Origin: Gammaproteobacteria bacterium
Lineage (GTDB): Bacteria > Pseudomonadota > Gammaproteobacteria > Arenicellales > Poriferihabitantaceae
Direction: 5' to 3'
NCBI GenBank assembly: GCA_009839585.1
Contig: VXPI01000334.1
Span: 1-6,463 of the forward strand
Length of the DNA: 6,463 nt
The notes below the pieces were generated by a model. The model had not been told where the DNA came from and searched no databases. It saw only the letters and a list, made by a program, of their open reading frames with translations. The position numbers and the translations under genes were made by a program. Shown here piece by piece: positions 1 to 6,277 of this stretch. Position 1 is the first letter of the stretch, and each line of letters opens with the position of its first letter.

Positions 1-738
1 GTGCTACGCGGATATTTCAGGGATTGGGTCGGCCCATTGCGAGAAGGTATCGAAAAGAATCTGGCATCACCCGGCCCATACGTTCGTGACTACACCGATT
101 CCGCACAAGGTCGTTTCTTTGGTGATTACTGCAATTGGCAACGCATTGACGAATATCGAGAATTCCTGTTCAAGTCACCGGTCGCCAGGATTGCCCGTGA
201 ACTTATGGGCAGTCAAAGCGTTCGACTATTTCATGAACATGTATTGATCAAGGAACCCGGAACCTCAATACCAACACCCTGGCATCATGACCAGCCCTAC
301 TATTGTGTAGACGGCAAACAAAACTGCAGTATATGGCTGGCACTCGACCACGTACCACGCACGACATCGCTGGAGTTCGTTGCTGCGTCTCACCGCCTGA
401 ACAGAATGTTTCAGCCTGAGCGATTTGACAAAAGCCCGCTTTATGAAGACTCGAAATTCGCAACGATTCCTGACATTGATGCAAAACGCGATTCGTATGA
501 CATTCTGAGCTGGGAACTCGAGAGCGGCGATGCCGTGGCTTTCCATTTTCTGACCTTGCACGGTGCCCCGGGCAACCAGTCTGCTGATCGTCGGAGGCGC
601 GCTTTCTCCAGTCGCTGGATTGGTGATGATGCGGTGTTTGCGGTTCGGGAAGGAAAGACATCACCGCCTTTTCCGAATTGCCGCCTTCAGCATGGCGAGC
701 CAATGGACGGTGATGATTTTCCCTTGATTCCAGTATAG
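1..738 (+). CDS. Phytanoyl-CoA dioxygenase (PhyH) family protein, 5'-partial
   Basis: This is an Fe(II)/2-oxoglutarate-dependent oxygenase of the PhyH family, probably a cytoplasmic enzyme that hydroxylates a small organic substrate; the substrate cannot be told from sequence. The facial triad is visible: WHHDQ at residues 94-98 gives His95 and Asp97 (the HxD pair), and LTLHGAPGN supplies the distal His187. The arginine cluster at 197-200, about 11 residues later, fits the residue that holds 2-oxoglutarate. The frame is open at the window's first base. The GTG there is probably an internal valine, because family members usually carry a few tens of residues before this point, so the true start lies upstream. 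The stop is TAG at 736-738, only six bases from the convergent end of fdhD. No operon partner is visible. The family call is firm; the specific reaction is unknown. Confidence 0.88.
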   Translation: MLRGYFRDWVGPLREGIEKNLASPGPYVRDYTDSAQGRFFGDYCNWQRIDEYREFLFKSPVARIARELMGSQSVRLFHEHVLIKEPGTSIPTPWHHDQPYYCVDGKQNCSIWLALDHVPRTTSLEFVAASHRLNRMFQPERFDKSPLYEDSKFATIPDIDAKRDSYDILSWELESGDAVAFHFLTLHGAPGNQSADRRRRAFSSRWIGDDAVFAVREGKTSPPFPNCRLQHGEPMDGDDFPLIPV

Positions 739-744
739 GAAAAG

Positions 745-1668
745 TCAGTGGGGATTCTGCTGGCCAGATTGCATATGGGGAGGTATCGGGGGCGAAGCAT
801 CAAAGATCATGTTTTCCGCATTCAAGGCACAAAACTGGCGGCTTTTTGCGCGAGCAATCAAGGTAACTCCCAGCTCAACCGCGAGCTCATAGCCCATGTT
901 TGTGGTACCGTTTCTGGACACCAGAACCGGAATTCCCATGAGGGCTGACTTCATGACAATTTCCGAAGTAAGCCGCCCCGTGGTATAGAAGATCTTGTCG
1001 TGTCCGGGCATATTGTTTATCCACATCTCGCCAGAAATCGTATCCATGGCATTGTGGCGCCCAACATCCTCAACAAACACCAGTACCTCTCCTGCCTGAC
1101 ATAAACCGCAACCATGCACAGAGCCGGCTGCACGGTACGCCTTGTTGTAATCCTTGACCCGATTCAGGACCTCGTAAATTTCAGACTGCCTCAATGTGGT
1201 TTTGGGCAAGCGGTGCTCATATAGTTTGTCCAAGGTGCAGCTTAGTATTGTCCCTTGACCGCATCCGGTGGTTACTGTCCTGCGTGAGGTATCGAAGCCT
1301 TGCAGGCCTTTGCCATTGCGGGTAACGACTTCAGCAAGTTCACGGTCCCAATTTACTTTCACTGACTTGATCTGACCCGGATGTTCAAACAGTGCCTGAT
1401 TTCTGAGATATCCCAAAACCAGAAGTTCCGGTTGACTGCCCAGGGTCATCAAGGTCACCAGCTCTTCGCCATCAACCTTGATCGTGAGCGGTAACTCATC
1501 AACGATATTGATCAGTTGGTCCATACCATACTGATTCCTGGAATCCACCTGATGGATAGACTCCAGACCTTCGTCGGTGAGCGCCGGCAACAGGTCTATA
1601 CTAGGGTCAGGACTGTTGTAGCGGGCTTGCTCAACAGAAACTTCGGAAGACGGTGCTGTTCGTGTCAT
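745..1668 (-). CDS. fdhD: FdhD, formate dehydrogenase accessory sulfurtransferase
   Basis: FdhD is a cytoplasmic protein that passes sulfur from the cysteine desulfurase IscS to the molybdenum cofactor of formate dehydrogenase, making the enzyme active. Family landmarks in this 307-residue protein are INIVDELPL (53-61), EDVGRHNAMD (200-209), YTTGRLTSEIVMKSA (228-242) and SRNGTTNMGYELA (251-263). The usual CxxC active-site loop reads TTGCGQGT (134-141): Cys136 is kept but the second cysteine is a glycine. A separate CGLC pair (Cys187, Cys190) lies just before the EDVGRHNA segment. The ATG at 1668 was chosen because the frame is open to it, but no clear Shine-Dalgarno sequence precedes it. Met49 is an alternative start that would keep the whole conserved core. 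The gene is transcribed away from the DUF3305/DUF3306 pair, which is also FDH-associated. Confidence 0.95.
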   Translation of the reverse strand: MTRTAPSSEVSVEQARYNSPDPSIDLLPALTDEGLESIHQVDSRNQYGMDQLINIVDELPLTIKVDGEELVTLMTLGSQPELLVLGYLRNQALFEHPGQIKSVKVNWDRELAEVVTRNGKGLQGFDTSRRTVTTGCGQGTILSCTLDKLYEHRLPKTTLRQSEIYEVLNRVKDYNKAYRAAGSVHGCGLCQAGEVLVFVEDVGRHNAMDTISGEMWINNMPGHDKIFYTTGRLTSEIVMKSALMGIPVLVSRNGTTNMGYELAVELGVTLIARAKSRQFCALNAENMIFDASPPIPPHMQSGQQNPH

Positions 1669-1742
1669 AATAGAAGAGAAGCCAAACGCTAAATTTCGTC
1701 ACTTGATGACTTACTCTGCATTCGCAGGGAAAATCGAAACAT

Positions 1743-1755
1743 CCTGGTCACCAGG
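1743..1755. promoter_or_regulatory. Palindrome CCTGGT-C-ACCAGG, possible operator
   Basis: Two perfect 6-base half-sites surround a single central base in the divergent fdhD/DUF3305 intergenic region. The one-base centre is too small for an RNA hairpin loop, so if functional it would be a protein-binding site. It lies just downstream of the predicted fdhD transcription start. One or two palindromes of this size are expected by chance in a window this long, so support comes only from its location. Confidence 0.25.
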
Positions 1756-1776
1756 CTGTTTCATGATAGTTACGTT

Positions 1777-1806
1777 ATTTTAGCATTATCATCATATTGA
1801 AACCAA
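1777..1806 (-). promoter_or_regulatory. Candidate sigma-70-type promoter for fdhD
   Basis: On the minus strand, TTGGTT (1801-1806) is followed by an 18-base spacer and TAAAAT (1777-1782). The spacer ends in TGC, giving an extended -10 (TGCTAAAAT). Transcription would start near 1770 and leave an untranslated leader of about 100 bases before the ATG at 1668. The match is reasonable but found by eye. No convincing FNR, ModE or sigma-54 site was seen nearby. Confidence 0.3.
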
Positions 1807-1893
1807 ATATCAGCAAGTTTTACCGTATGTTGTCCCTGCCTCATCCTGTTGTCTTGAATTGTTGCAGACTCATGCCTATTAGTCGAAGAAATC

Positions 1894-2424
1894 ATGCCTG
1901 ACATTCAATTTGAAGCCTCTGAACGTGAAGTTGTCATACCGGTTTCGGTAGTGCTTCAAAGAAAACTGGATTCGGAAAGCCCCTGGGGACTGCCTCAATG
2001 GTCGGCGTATGCCATCATCTGTGAAAAAAAATCCGGTATTGCAGCGGACAAGATGCTGATTCATGATGACGGCACTTATGTTCGATATCTCTGGACCGGC
2101 ATGTCCGTTCGCCTGTATAAGGATGGGAATGAGGGGTATTGGTACAATCTACTCTCCGGGACGCCTTACCTGTTTGTTGTCTGTGATGGCAGTCCGAACG
2201 ACATGGAAATCGAGCCGGTCTTTGTGACCGCAAACCAGGATGAGGCTACTGGTGATATGGAGGCAGAACGAATCGTACTTGAGATCGTGATGCCCGACAA
2301 AATGTGTAATATCGTCGAACGATACGTGGTTACCCATTATGTTCCTGAAGTAAAGAAAAAGCGCAAGCGCAAAGACTGGATAAGCGAATCCGAATATGTC
2401 AAAAAAACAGACAACAGACACTGA
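1894..2424 (+). CDS. DUF3305 domain-containing protein (formate dehydrogenase-associated)
   Basis: This 176-residue protein resembles the DUF3305 family, whose genes are typically found in proteobacterial formate dehydrogenase loci; no biochemical role is established. Family-like features are the opening strand VVIPVSVVLQRKL (13-25), PWGLPQWSAYAII (30-42), WTGMSVRLYKDGNEGYWYNL (67-86), the PYLFVV strand (91-96) and a late VTHYVPE segment (146-152). The last segment leads into a strongly basic stretch, KKKRKRK (154-160). No signal peptide or membrane segment is seen, so it is probably cytoplasmic. The ATG at 1894 has only a weak GAAGAA ahead of it. Its 3' end overlaps the next gene by 29 bases, indicating a two-gene operon, and fdhD is divergent next door. 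It probably helps FDH maturation or assembly, which is inference from context. Confidence 0.82.
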   Translation: MPDIQFEASEREVVIPVSVVLQRKLDSESPWGLPQWSAYAIICEKKSGIAADKMLIHDDGTYVRYLWTGMSVRLYKDGNEGYWYNLLSGTPYLFVVCDGSPNDMEIEPVFVTANQDEATGDMEAERIVLEIVMPDKMCNIVERYVVTHYVPEVKKKRKRKDWISESEYVKKTDNRH

Positions 2425-2989
2425 TCAGGAAGCCTTCCTGTCGCGTTGGTCTAGACTCAAAACAGAACATTCCGAGCAGGCTTCTGAAAAAGATCTTTCC
2501 AAAACTGAAGAAGCCGAAGATCAACCAGATTCTGGAGAGAGTGCAGAATCTGATGAAGAAACCCGAGTCCTCACCGATGAGGATATGCCTCCTATCGAAA
2601 GTCTTGATGAAAACAGCGACTATTCGGTATTCATGTCAAAAGGAGTCAGTGAAAAACTGCGCCGCATGGCTCTTCGAAAACTTTTCTCTCAGGGTGTTTT
2701 CAATATCCGGGACGGCCTGGATGATTATGACGATGACTTCACAACGTTTGAATCCTTGGGCGATTTGGTCACCTCGGACATGAAACACCGTGAAGAGATG
2801 AAGGAGAAAATAAAACAGAGAGAGCTTGATGAAGAGAAGCAGGAAGTTGCGGGCGACGATATAGCATCTGATGCTGTTGAGGGTGAAGTCGAAACAGAAA
2901 CCGGGGATGAGGAACCGGAAGCAGATTCAACCGTTGATTCGACCGATTCCGAAAATAGCAGGGAAGATAATGGTAATCCACACCCTTAA
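2396..2989 (+). CDS. DUF3306 domain-containing protein (formate dehydrogenase-associated)
   Basis: This 197-residue protein matches the DUF3306 pattern: an N-terminal FLSRWSRLK (14-22), an acidic linker, then the core MPPIESLDENSDYSVFM (64-80), VSEKLRRMALRKLF (84-97) and FNIRDGLDDYDDDFT (102-116). From about residue 130 the chain is probably helical and then very rich in Glu and Asp, likely disordered, to the end. No signal peptide or membrane helix is seen. DUF3306 normally accompanies DUF3305 and FdhD in FDH clusters, and its function is unknown. The ATG at 2396 lies inside the DUF3305 gene, so translation is probably coupled. The usual downstream partners (ferredoxin, TorD-like chaperone, FDH subunits) do not follow; 184 non-coding bases and an unrelated ATPase do. 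Confidence 0.85.
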   Translation: MSKKQTTDTDQEAFLSRWSRLKTEHSEQASEKDLSKTEEAEDQPDSGESAESDEETRVLTDEDMPPIESLDENSDYSVFMSKGVSEKLRRMALRKLFSQGVFNIRDGLDDYDDDFTTFESLGDLVTSDMKHREEMKEKIKQRELDEEKQEVAGDDIASDAVEGEVETETGDEEPEADSTVDSTDSENSREDNGNPHP

Positions 2990-3096
2990 TCCTTCTCACT
3001 TCTTCCCGTTGCTTGCACCCCGGTCTGCCTTGCCTTCAAACCGTACTTGCCCTGAAAGGTCATCCATTGCCAAGACACTGGCCGGATACTCTCAAT

Positions 3097-3116
3097 TATT
3101 ATTGCCAAAAATAATA
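3097..3116. repeat. AT-rich inverted repeat TATTATT-N6-AATAATA
   Basis: Seven-base arms (3097-3103 and 3110-3116) flank a GCCAAA centre in the non-coding stretch between the DUF3306 gene and the ATPase gene. The stem holds only A-T pairs and no T-run follows, so it is a poor intrinsic terminator. It may be a protein-binding site or simply AT-rich promoter DNA. The remainder of 2990-3173 holds no gene or RNA that I can support. Confidence 0.3.
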
Positions 3117-3125
3117 TACGGACTT

Positions 3126-3137
3126 ATTGAATTCAAT
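3126..3137. promoter_or_regulatory. Perfect 12-base palindrome ATTGAATTCAAT upstream of ATPase
   Basis: This uninterrupted palindrome ends 36 bases before the ATPase start codon, a typical position for a repressor operator. A TTGCCA at 3102-3107 could be a -35 element, with a poor TATTGA (3125-3130) 17 bases later overlapping the palindrome. The promoter reading is weak, and a palindrome of this length is expected about once or twice by chance in the window. Confidence 0.25.
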
Positions 3138-3173
3138 CACGGTCATCTGCCTATCTGGCGATATGATTAATCC

Positions 3174-4439
3174 ATGAATCAGGCGTTATTTCCCAAACCT
3201 ATCCCTGTCGACCCATTTCCTCTGGATGTGTGGCTGGATCGTACAGACCGTGCTGAAGTTGGGCGTGAACCTTTTTTTCGTGGCCGTGATACCGAATATG
3301 AGGTGTTTCGAAAGGCCGTAAACAACCTGAGCGAAGGTCATATTGGCGGCGGCACGATGATTTTTCAGGGTGCGCCCGGCGCCGGAAAGACAGCACTCAT
3401 GGGCGAATGCATGGAGGCGGTTCGCCAGCATTCGACACCGAGCAAGCCCTGGATTGCTGTTTTAATGCCCCCCGGATCCCTGTGTCATCCTGAAAGTGTT
3501 GTTGAGTCAATGATCGAAGCAGCCAATCGGGAAAATGAACGTCTGCTGGAAAATGTCCCAGGCAGGTATTCCCGATGGCTTAAAAAAGCACTAAATCAGG
3601 GTCATGGGCTGCTCCAGGAAATTCATGACAGGGAGCTATCAATTCAAGGTATAACCGTAGGTAAAAAGGATAAATCAACAAGTGCCTCCGGGTTGTTTAG
3701 ACATGCCTTTCCGTTACTGAAAAATTATCACATCGTTATATTTGTAGATGAAGCCCAGAACGTGAAGCGACATGAAACGACGGAAGATGTTCTTGATTGT
3801 CTGCATCGTCAAACACAAGGCATTCCATTAGTAACAGCTTTTTTTGGCTTGGGTGATGCCGAGGATGTGTTAAGCAAATGCGGCTTGTCGAGACTTTCAA
3901 GAGGAAGAGTGAAAACACTGGGTGTGCTCTCGCATGAAGACACGGTGAGCGTGATCAAAAGTGTTTTCCTTACCTACGATTTCAAGGGACATCCCAAAAA
4001 CCATGAGAAATGGGTGGATGCCTTGGCTGATCTTTCTCAAGGCTGGCCTCAGCACATCAACAGCGTATCAGTTGCCGCCTGTCAGATTATCCGCGATCAT
4101 CATGGAAATTTGGATAGGGACTTACTGTCTCAGGCTCTGGAACTTGGCAGGAAGTTCAAGAATGAATATTACGTGAGCAGGGTCAAGCGATGTTCCGAGG
4201 ATCCGGTCGTTTACCATAATCTTGCCATGGAGGCAGGAAAGGTGCCTAATGGTGCCCTGTCTCGTTCCAGACTCCGCAATCTGATAGGCCCTTTGCTGGA
4301 ACATCCTAAAACCTTTGATGATTTTCTAACCGATGCCCTGCATGCGGGTGTTCTGATGGAAACAGAAGACCTCCCCAAATATTACCAGATTCCAATACCG
4401 TCAATGGGCGATTACTTGCGGGACCTGCCCGTAGACTAG
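3174..4439 (+). CDS. AAA+ ATP-binding protein of unknown role (DEAQ-box type)
   Basis: This is a 421-residue P-loop ATPase. Walker A is GAPGAGKT (66-73). Walker B is HIVIFVDEAQ (186-195), with Asp192 and Glu193 as the expected Mg-binding and catalytic residues. A sensor-1-like strand LVTAFFGLGD (219-228) follows. Arginines in SRLSRGR (239-245) could act as an arginine finger, and GWPQHIN (290-296) is at a sensor-2-like position. The C-terminal 80 or so residues look like a winged-helix domain ending in YYQIPIPSMGDYL (403-415). The DEAQ box and GWPQ element resemble TniB/ExeA/Cdc6-like ATPases, but no transposase or secretion gene is near. It has no signal peptide or membrane segment. The frame is closed by a stop immediately upstream of the ATG, fixing the start, although no Shine-Dalgarno is evident. 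It stands alone and converges on a toxin-antitoxin operon, so a defence or mobile-element role is possible but unproven. Confidence 0.85.
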   Translation: MNQALFPKPIPVDPFPLDVWLDRTDRAEVGREPFFRGRDTEYEVFRKAVNNLSEGHIGGGTMIFQGAPGAGKTALMGECMEAVRQHSTPSKPWIAVLMPPGSLCHPESVVESMIEAANRENERLLENVPGRYSRWLKKALNQGHGLLQEIHDRELSIQGITVGKKDKSTSASGLFRHAFPLLKNYHIVIFVDEAQNVKRHETTEDVLDCLHRQTQGIPLVTAFFGLGDAEDVLSKCGLSRLSRGRVKTLGVLSHEDTVSVIKSVFLTYDFKGHPKNHEKWVDALADLSQGWPQHINSVSVAACQIIRDHHGNLDRDLLSQALELGRKFKNEYYVSRVKRCSEDPVVYHNLAMEAGKVPNGALSRSRLRNLIGPLLEHPKTFDDFLTDALHAGVLMETEDLPKYYQIPIPSMGDYLRDLPVD

Positions 4440-4581
4440 CCTGAATTTCAATTGCTTGCCGTAACATTCCTGTATAACGAGGTTTTTCCTGCAGTTCTCG
4501 CTCAAGTTAATGAGTATATTCATTTCATTTCGAGTAGACGATGCCTGACAACAACCCATACCCCCAGAGTTAACGAAAAAA

Positions 4582-5298
4582 CTACTGGGAATTTACTGTT
4601 TTCAGGCGGTCTTTCAGCAACTTCAAAGTGTTGGTAATTTCATCCATTTCAGGAAGTTCTCCATATACCAATTCAGAAAAGTCCGCATTGTAGACAGATT
4701 CCAGGGAAGGATGCCAAGTTTCAAATACAGAAAATAAAGGGGCCTCTGACAATGGCTTTTCGAGACATTCTGAATTGTTAGAAAAATTGATTCTTTCATC
4801 CTCAATACACTGCTGAAATAGCGTCAAAAATTCTTCATTTCGGCAAAAATCCAGATATTCCTCTTTGCGCATTATGAGACAAATGTCATAGAGGTGACGA
4901 ATTTGGCGTGAGAGTTCGGCAATGGGATTCTTATGATAGCTATCCTTGATAGACCTTAGTACTTTCTCTGCAAGCGTTCGTTTGACTGAGAGAACATTAA
5001 GGGAAAAGTCATGAAGATTGTATCGGTCGACCAGGTCTGCCCGCTCTTTTCCCACAAGTACCTCGGCGATAAGGGTACTTAAATCTCGTCTTTCAAAAGG
5101 TTCCGGTTGCGTAAATGCATTAACCTCAATCAGCAAGTAGGGGGATGATTGCTCGAAACCTGAATCGTCGATACAGCGCGGATATTGGTAAACCGTTTTC
5201 CGAAATTTTGACCCTTTTGATTCCCTCACATCGCCTGGAACGCGTATAAGGCTTTTCGCAACTGTTTTCTCAATATTCTTGAGTAACTTTTTACGCAT
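4582..5298 (-). CDS. C-terminal fragment of the frameshifted AbiEii toxin
   Basis: This 238-residue open frame from ATG 5298 corresponds to residues 85-322 of the restored toxin. It keeps the C-terminal KRTLAEKVL and RQIRHLYDI segments of AbiEii/AbiGii proteins but lacks the GGT and DxD motifs encoded just upstream of its first methionine. Only a weak AAAGG precedes that methionine. An automated annotation would probably call this a standalone AbiEii protein, but it is better read as the tail of one broken gene. Confidence 0.55.
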   Translation of the reverse strand: MRKKLLKNIEKTVAKSLIRVPGDVRESKGSKFRKTVYQYPRCIDDSGFEQSSPYLLIEVNAFTQPEPFERRDLSTLIAEVLVGKERADLVDRYNLHDFSLNVLSVKRTLAEKVLRSIKDSYHKNPIAELSRQIRHLYDICLIMRKEEYLDFCRNEEFLTLFQQCIEDERINFSNNSECLEKPLSEAPLFSVFETWHPSLESVYNADFSELVYGELPEMDEITNTLKLLKDRLKTVNSQ

Positions 5299-5357
5299 GC
5301 TGTCGCCTTTACCAATTGAAAAAGCGGCGAGATCGATATCTTCCGAGAAGCGGTCAA

Positions 5358-5549
5358 TTAAGCGGTAGGCTTTAGACAGAGAAGTGCCCCCTTGAACACT
5401 GTTTCATCAACATACGCTGATTCAGACAGGTGCTTCAGGGCTTTAGTTATCCAGTAATCCTTTTCAACATATACTTGCGGCAAGCCAATCGTCTCGGCGG
5501 CCACCTGCACAAATTCAGAAAAATCTTCCTTGTTATCATGCAAATTCAT
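5358..5549 (-). CDS. N-terminal fragment of the frameshifted AbiEii toxin
   Basis: This is what ribosomes would make from the toxin start codon if the sequence is right: 63 residues ending in the out-of-frame tail ALLCLKPTA at TAA 5358-5360. The genuine part carries the family's EKDYWITKAL segment but stops before the catalytic GGT and DxD residues, so it should have no activity. The open frame extends up to an ATG at 5582, but the ATG at 5549 is preferred because of its TAATG overlap with the antitoxin stop. Confidence 0.5.
   Translation of the reverse strand: MNLHDNKEDFSEFVQVAAETIGLPQVYVEKDYWITKALKHLSESAYVDETVFKGALLCLKPTA
5387..5391 (-). other. Frameshift site: homopolymer of five Gs in the toxin gene
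   Basis: The coding strand reads TTCAAGGGGGCACT, giving FKGAL and an early stop. With six Gs it reads TTC AAG GGG GGC ACT, giving FKGGT and the full downstream frame. Both the expected family motif and the uninterrupted open frame on the far side place the missing base here. Confidence 0.85.
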
Positions 5550-6274
5550 TAGCGTACATTCCATTGCCTGGCCGCAGGCCACTTCTCTGCATCCAGACCA
5601 ACCGTATAGGTTGTCACCGGATTTAGGGAAAGCGCCAGATTTTCCGGAATCGGCAATTCCAGTCGGGAAAACAGCAAACCGACAAGTACCCGGGTTCGGG
5701 GGTTGTAATACTCGCCGGCCAGAGTAACCAGATGCTTTCGTTCACCATCAGACAGTTTCGAGATTTTCCGGCACATTGTCTCGAGCGACTGATCAACATC
5801 AGAATCAGGAATGTTCCTGATATCTTTTAACACATCAAGATACTGCAAGAGTTTCACGTTCTGTTCCTTAATCGGAACTCGGGCAACCACCGTCTTGATC
5901 CGGATAGTGCCAAACTCCTTGACCTGTCGACCACCGTTAACAGCCAGAGTGATTGTCTTAGGCACTTGATCAGTCAAGCCCAGCCGATTGTACAGCGATA
6001 GTCCGGTCACATAGCCTCGAAGACGGCCATCCTTGTAAAGCATGGTGCGCACAATCTCGCCATCTGATGGTTTGCAGAGACCGATCAGCCCTTTCTTCGG
6101 CACATAGAACCTTCCCTTCGAGAAGCGTATTAGACGCCTGTCTGCAATGAGTCGGCTAATCGCCTTGATAACAGCACCGGGAGAACAGGCATAGTCAGGC
6201 AATGCGTGGTAACCGAATATCTGGCCAGCGGGAATGGCCAGGATACTGTTTTGTACGTTTTGTGCAATGCTCAT
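5549..6274 (-). CDS. AbiEi-like type IV antitoxin (DUF6088-like family)
   Basis: This 241-residue protein looks like the antitoxin and autorepressor of the AbiE-type pair. Known AbiEi proteins bind inverted repeats in their own promoter through an N-terminal winged helix and counteract the toxin without a stable complex. Here residues 1-60 form the expected domain: IPAGQIFGYHAL (14-25), VIKAISRLIADRRLIRF (35-51) and KGRFYVPK (53-60). The family-typical YVTGLSLYNRLGLTDQVP (88-105) follows, then a strand-rich middle and a helical C-terminal region. The ATG at 6274 is preferred over ATG 6292, six codons upstream, because AAGGAGGA sits just ahead of it. The TAA stop shares its last base with the toxin ATG (TAATG), so the two are translationally coupled. 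The gene appears intact even though the toxin is broken. Confidence 0.87.
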   Translation of the reverse strand: MSIAQNVQNSILAIPAGQIFGYHALPDYACSPGAVIKAISRLIADRRLIRFSKGRFYVPKKGLIGLCKPSDGEIVRTMLYKDGRLRGYVTGLSLYNRLGLTDQVPKTITLAVNGGRQVKEFGTIRIKTVVARVPIKEQNVKLLQYLDVLKDIRNIPDSDVDQSLETMCRKISKLSDGERKHLVTLAGEYYNPRTRVLVGLLFSRLELPIPENLALSLNPVTTYTVGLDAEKWPAARQWNVR

Positions 6275-6277
6275 AAA

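Larger units (their letters stand above)
4582..5549 (-). pseudogene. AbiEii/AbiGii-family nucleotidyltransferase toxin, frameshifted
   Basis: This encodes the toxin half of an AbiE-like type IV toxin-antitoxin pair. AbiEii proteins are DNA-polymerase-beta-like nucleotidyltransferases; related MenT toxins modify tRNA and stop growth. The frame opens at ATG 5549 and runs through VYVEKDYWITKALKHL (27-41) into VFKG, then shifts in a run of five Gs (C5387-5391 on the plus strand). Adding one G gives VFKGGTSLSKAYRLIDRF (51-68), then SEDIDLA, which is the GGT nucleotide-binding motif followed by the DxD metal motif, and continues to TAG at 4582-4584 for 322 residues in all. The later KRTLAEKVLRSI and RQIRHLYDI segments fit the family's C-terminal half. 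The start overlaps the antitoxin stop (TAATG). As sequenced, the first product is a 63-residue fragment. A genuine mutation, phase variation and a homopolymer sequencing error are all possible. Confidence 0.88.

Noticed and set aside
248..703. Minus-strand open frames of 98 and 151 codons opposite the PhyH gene
   Set aside because: They lie entirely opposite a gene with clear catalytic motifs, and show no motifs of their own.
1854..1882. TTGAAT-17-TATTAG as the promoter of the DUF3305 operon
   Set aside because: Both boxes match consensus at only four of six positions, and transcription would start about five bases before the ATG, leaving no room for a ribosome binding site.
2396..2424. Run of seven As in the DUF3305/DUF3306 overlap as a programmed frameshift site
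   Set aside because: Joining the two frames would need a +1 shift, whereas A-runs usually promote -1 slippage, and each protein has its own start, stop and complete family domain. A simple coding overlap explains it.
2871..3170. A 99-codon plus-strand open frame across the end of DUF3306 and the following gap
   Set aside because: The first third lies over the DUF3306 gene in another frame, the remainder has no recognisable motif or start signal, and the composition does not look like a protein.
4440..4581. Possible bidirectional terminator between the ATPase and toxin genes
   Set aside because: These 142 bases separate convergent genes, so a terminator is expected, but I could find no stable GC stem followed by a T-run on either strand.
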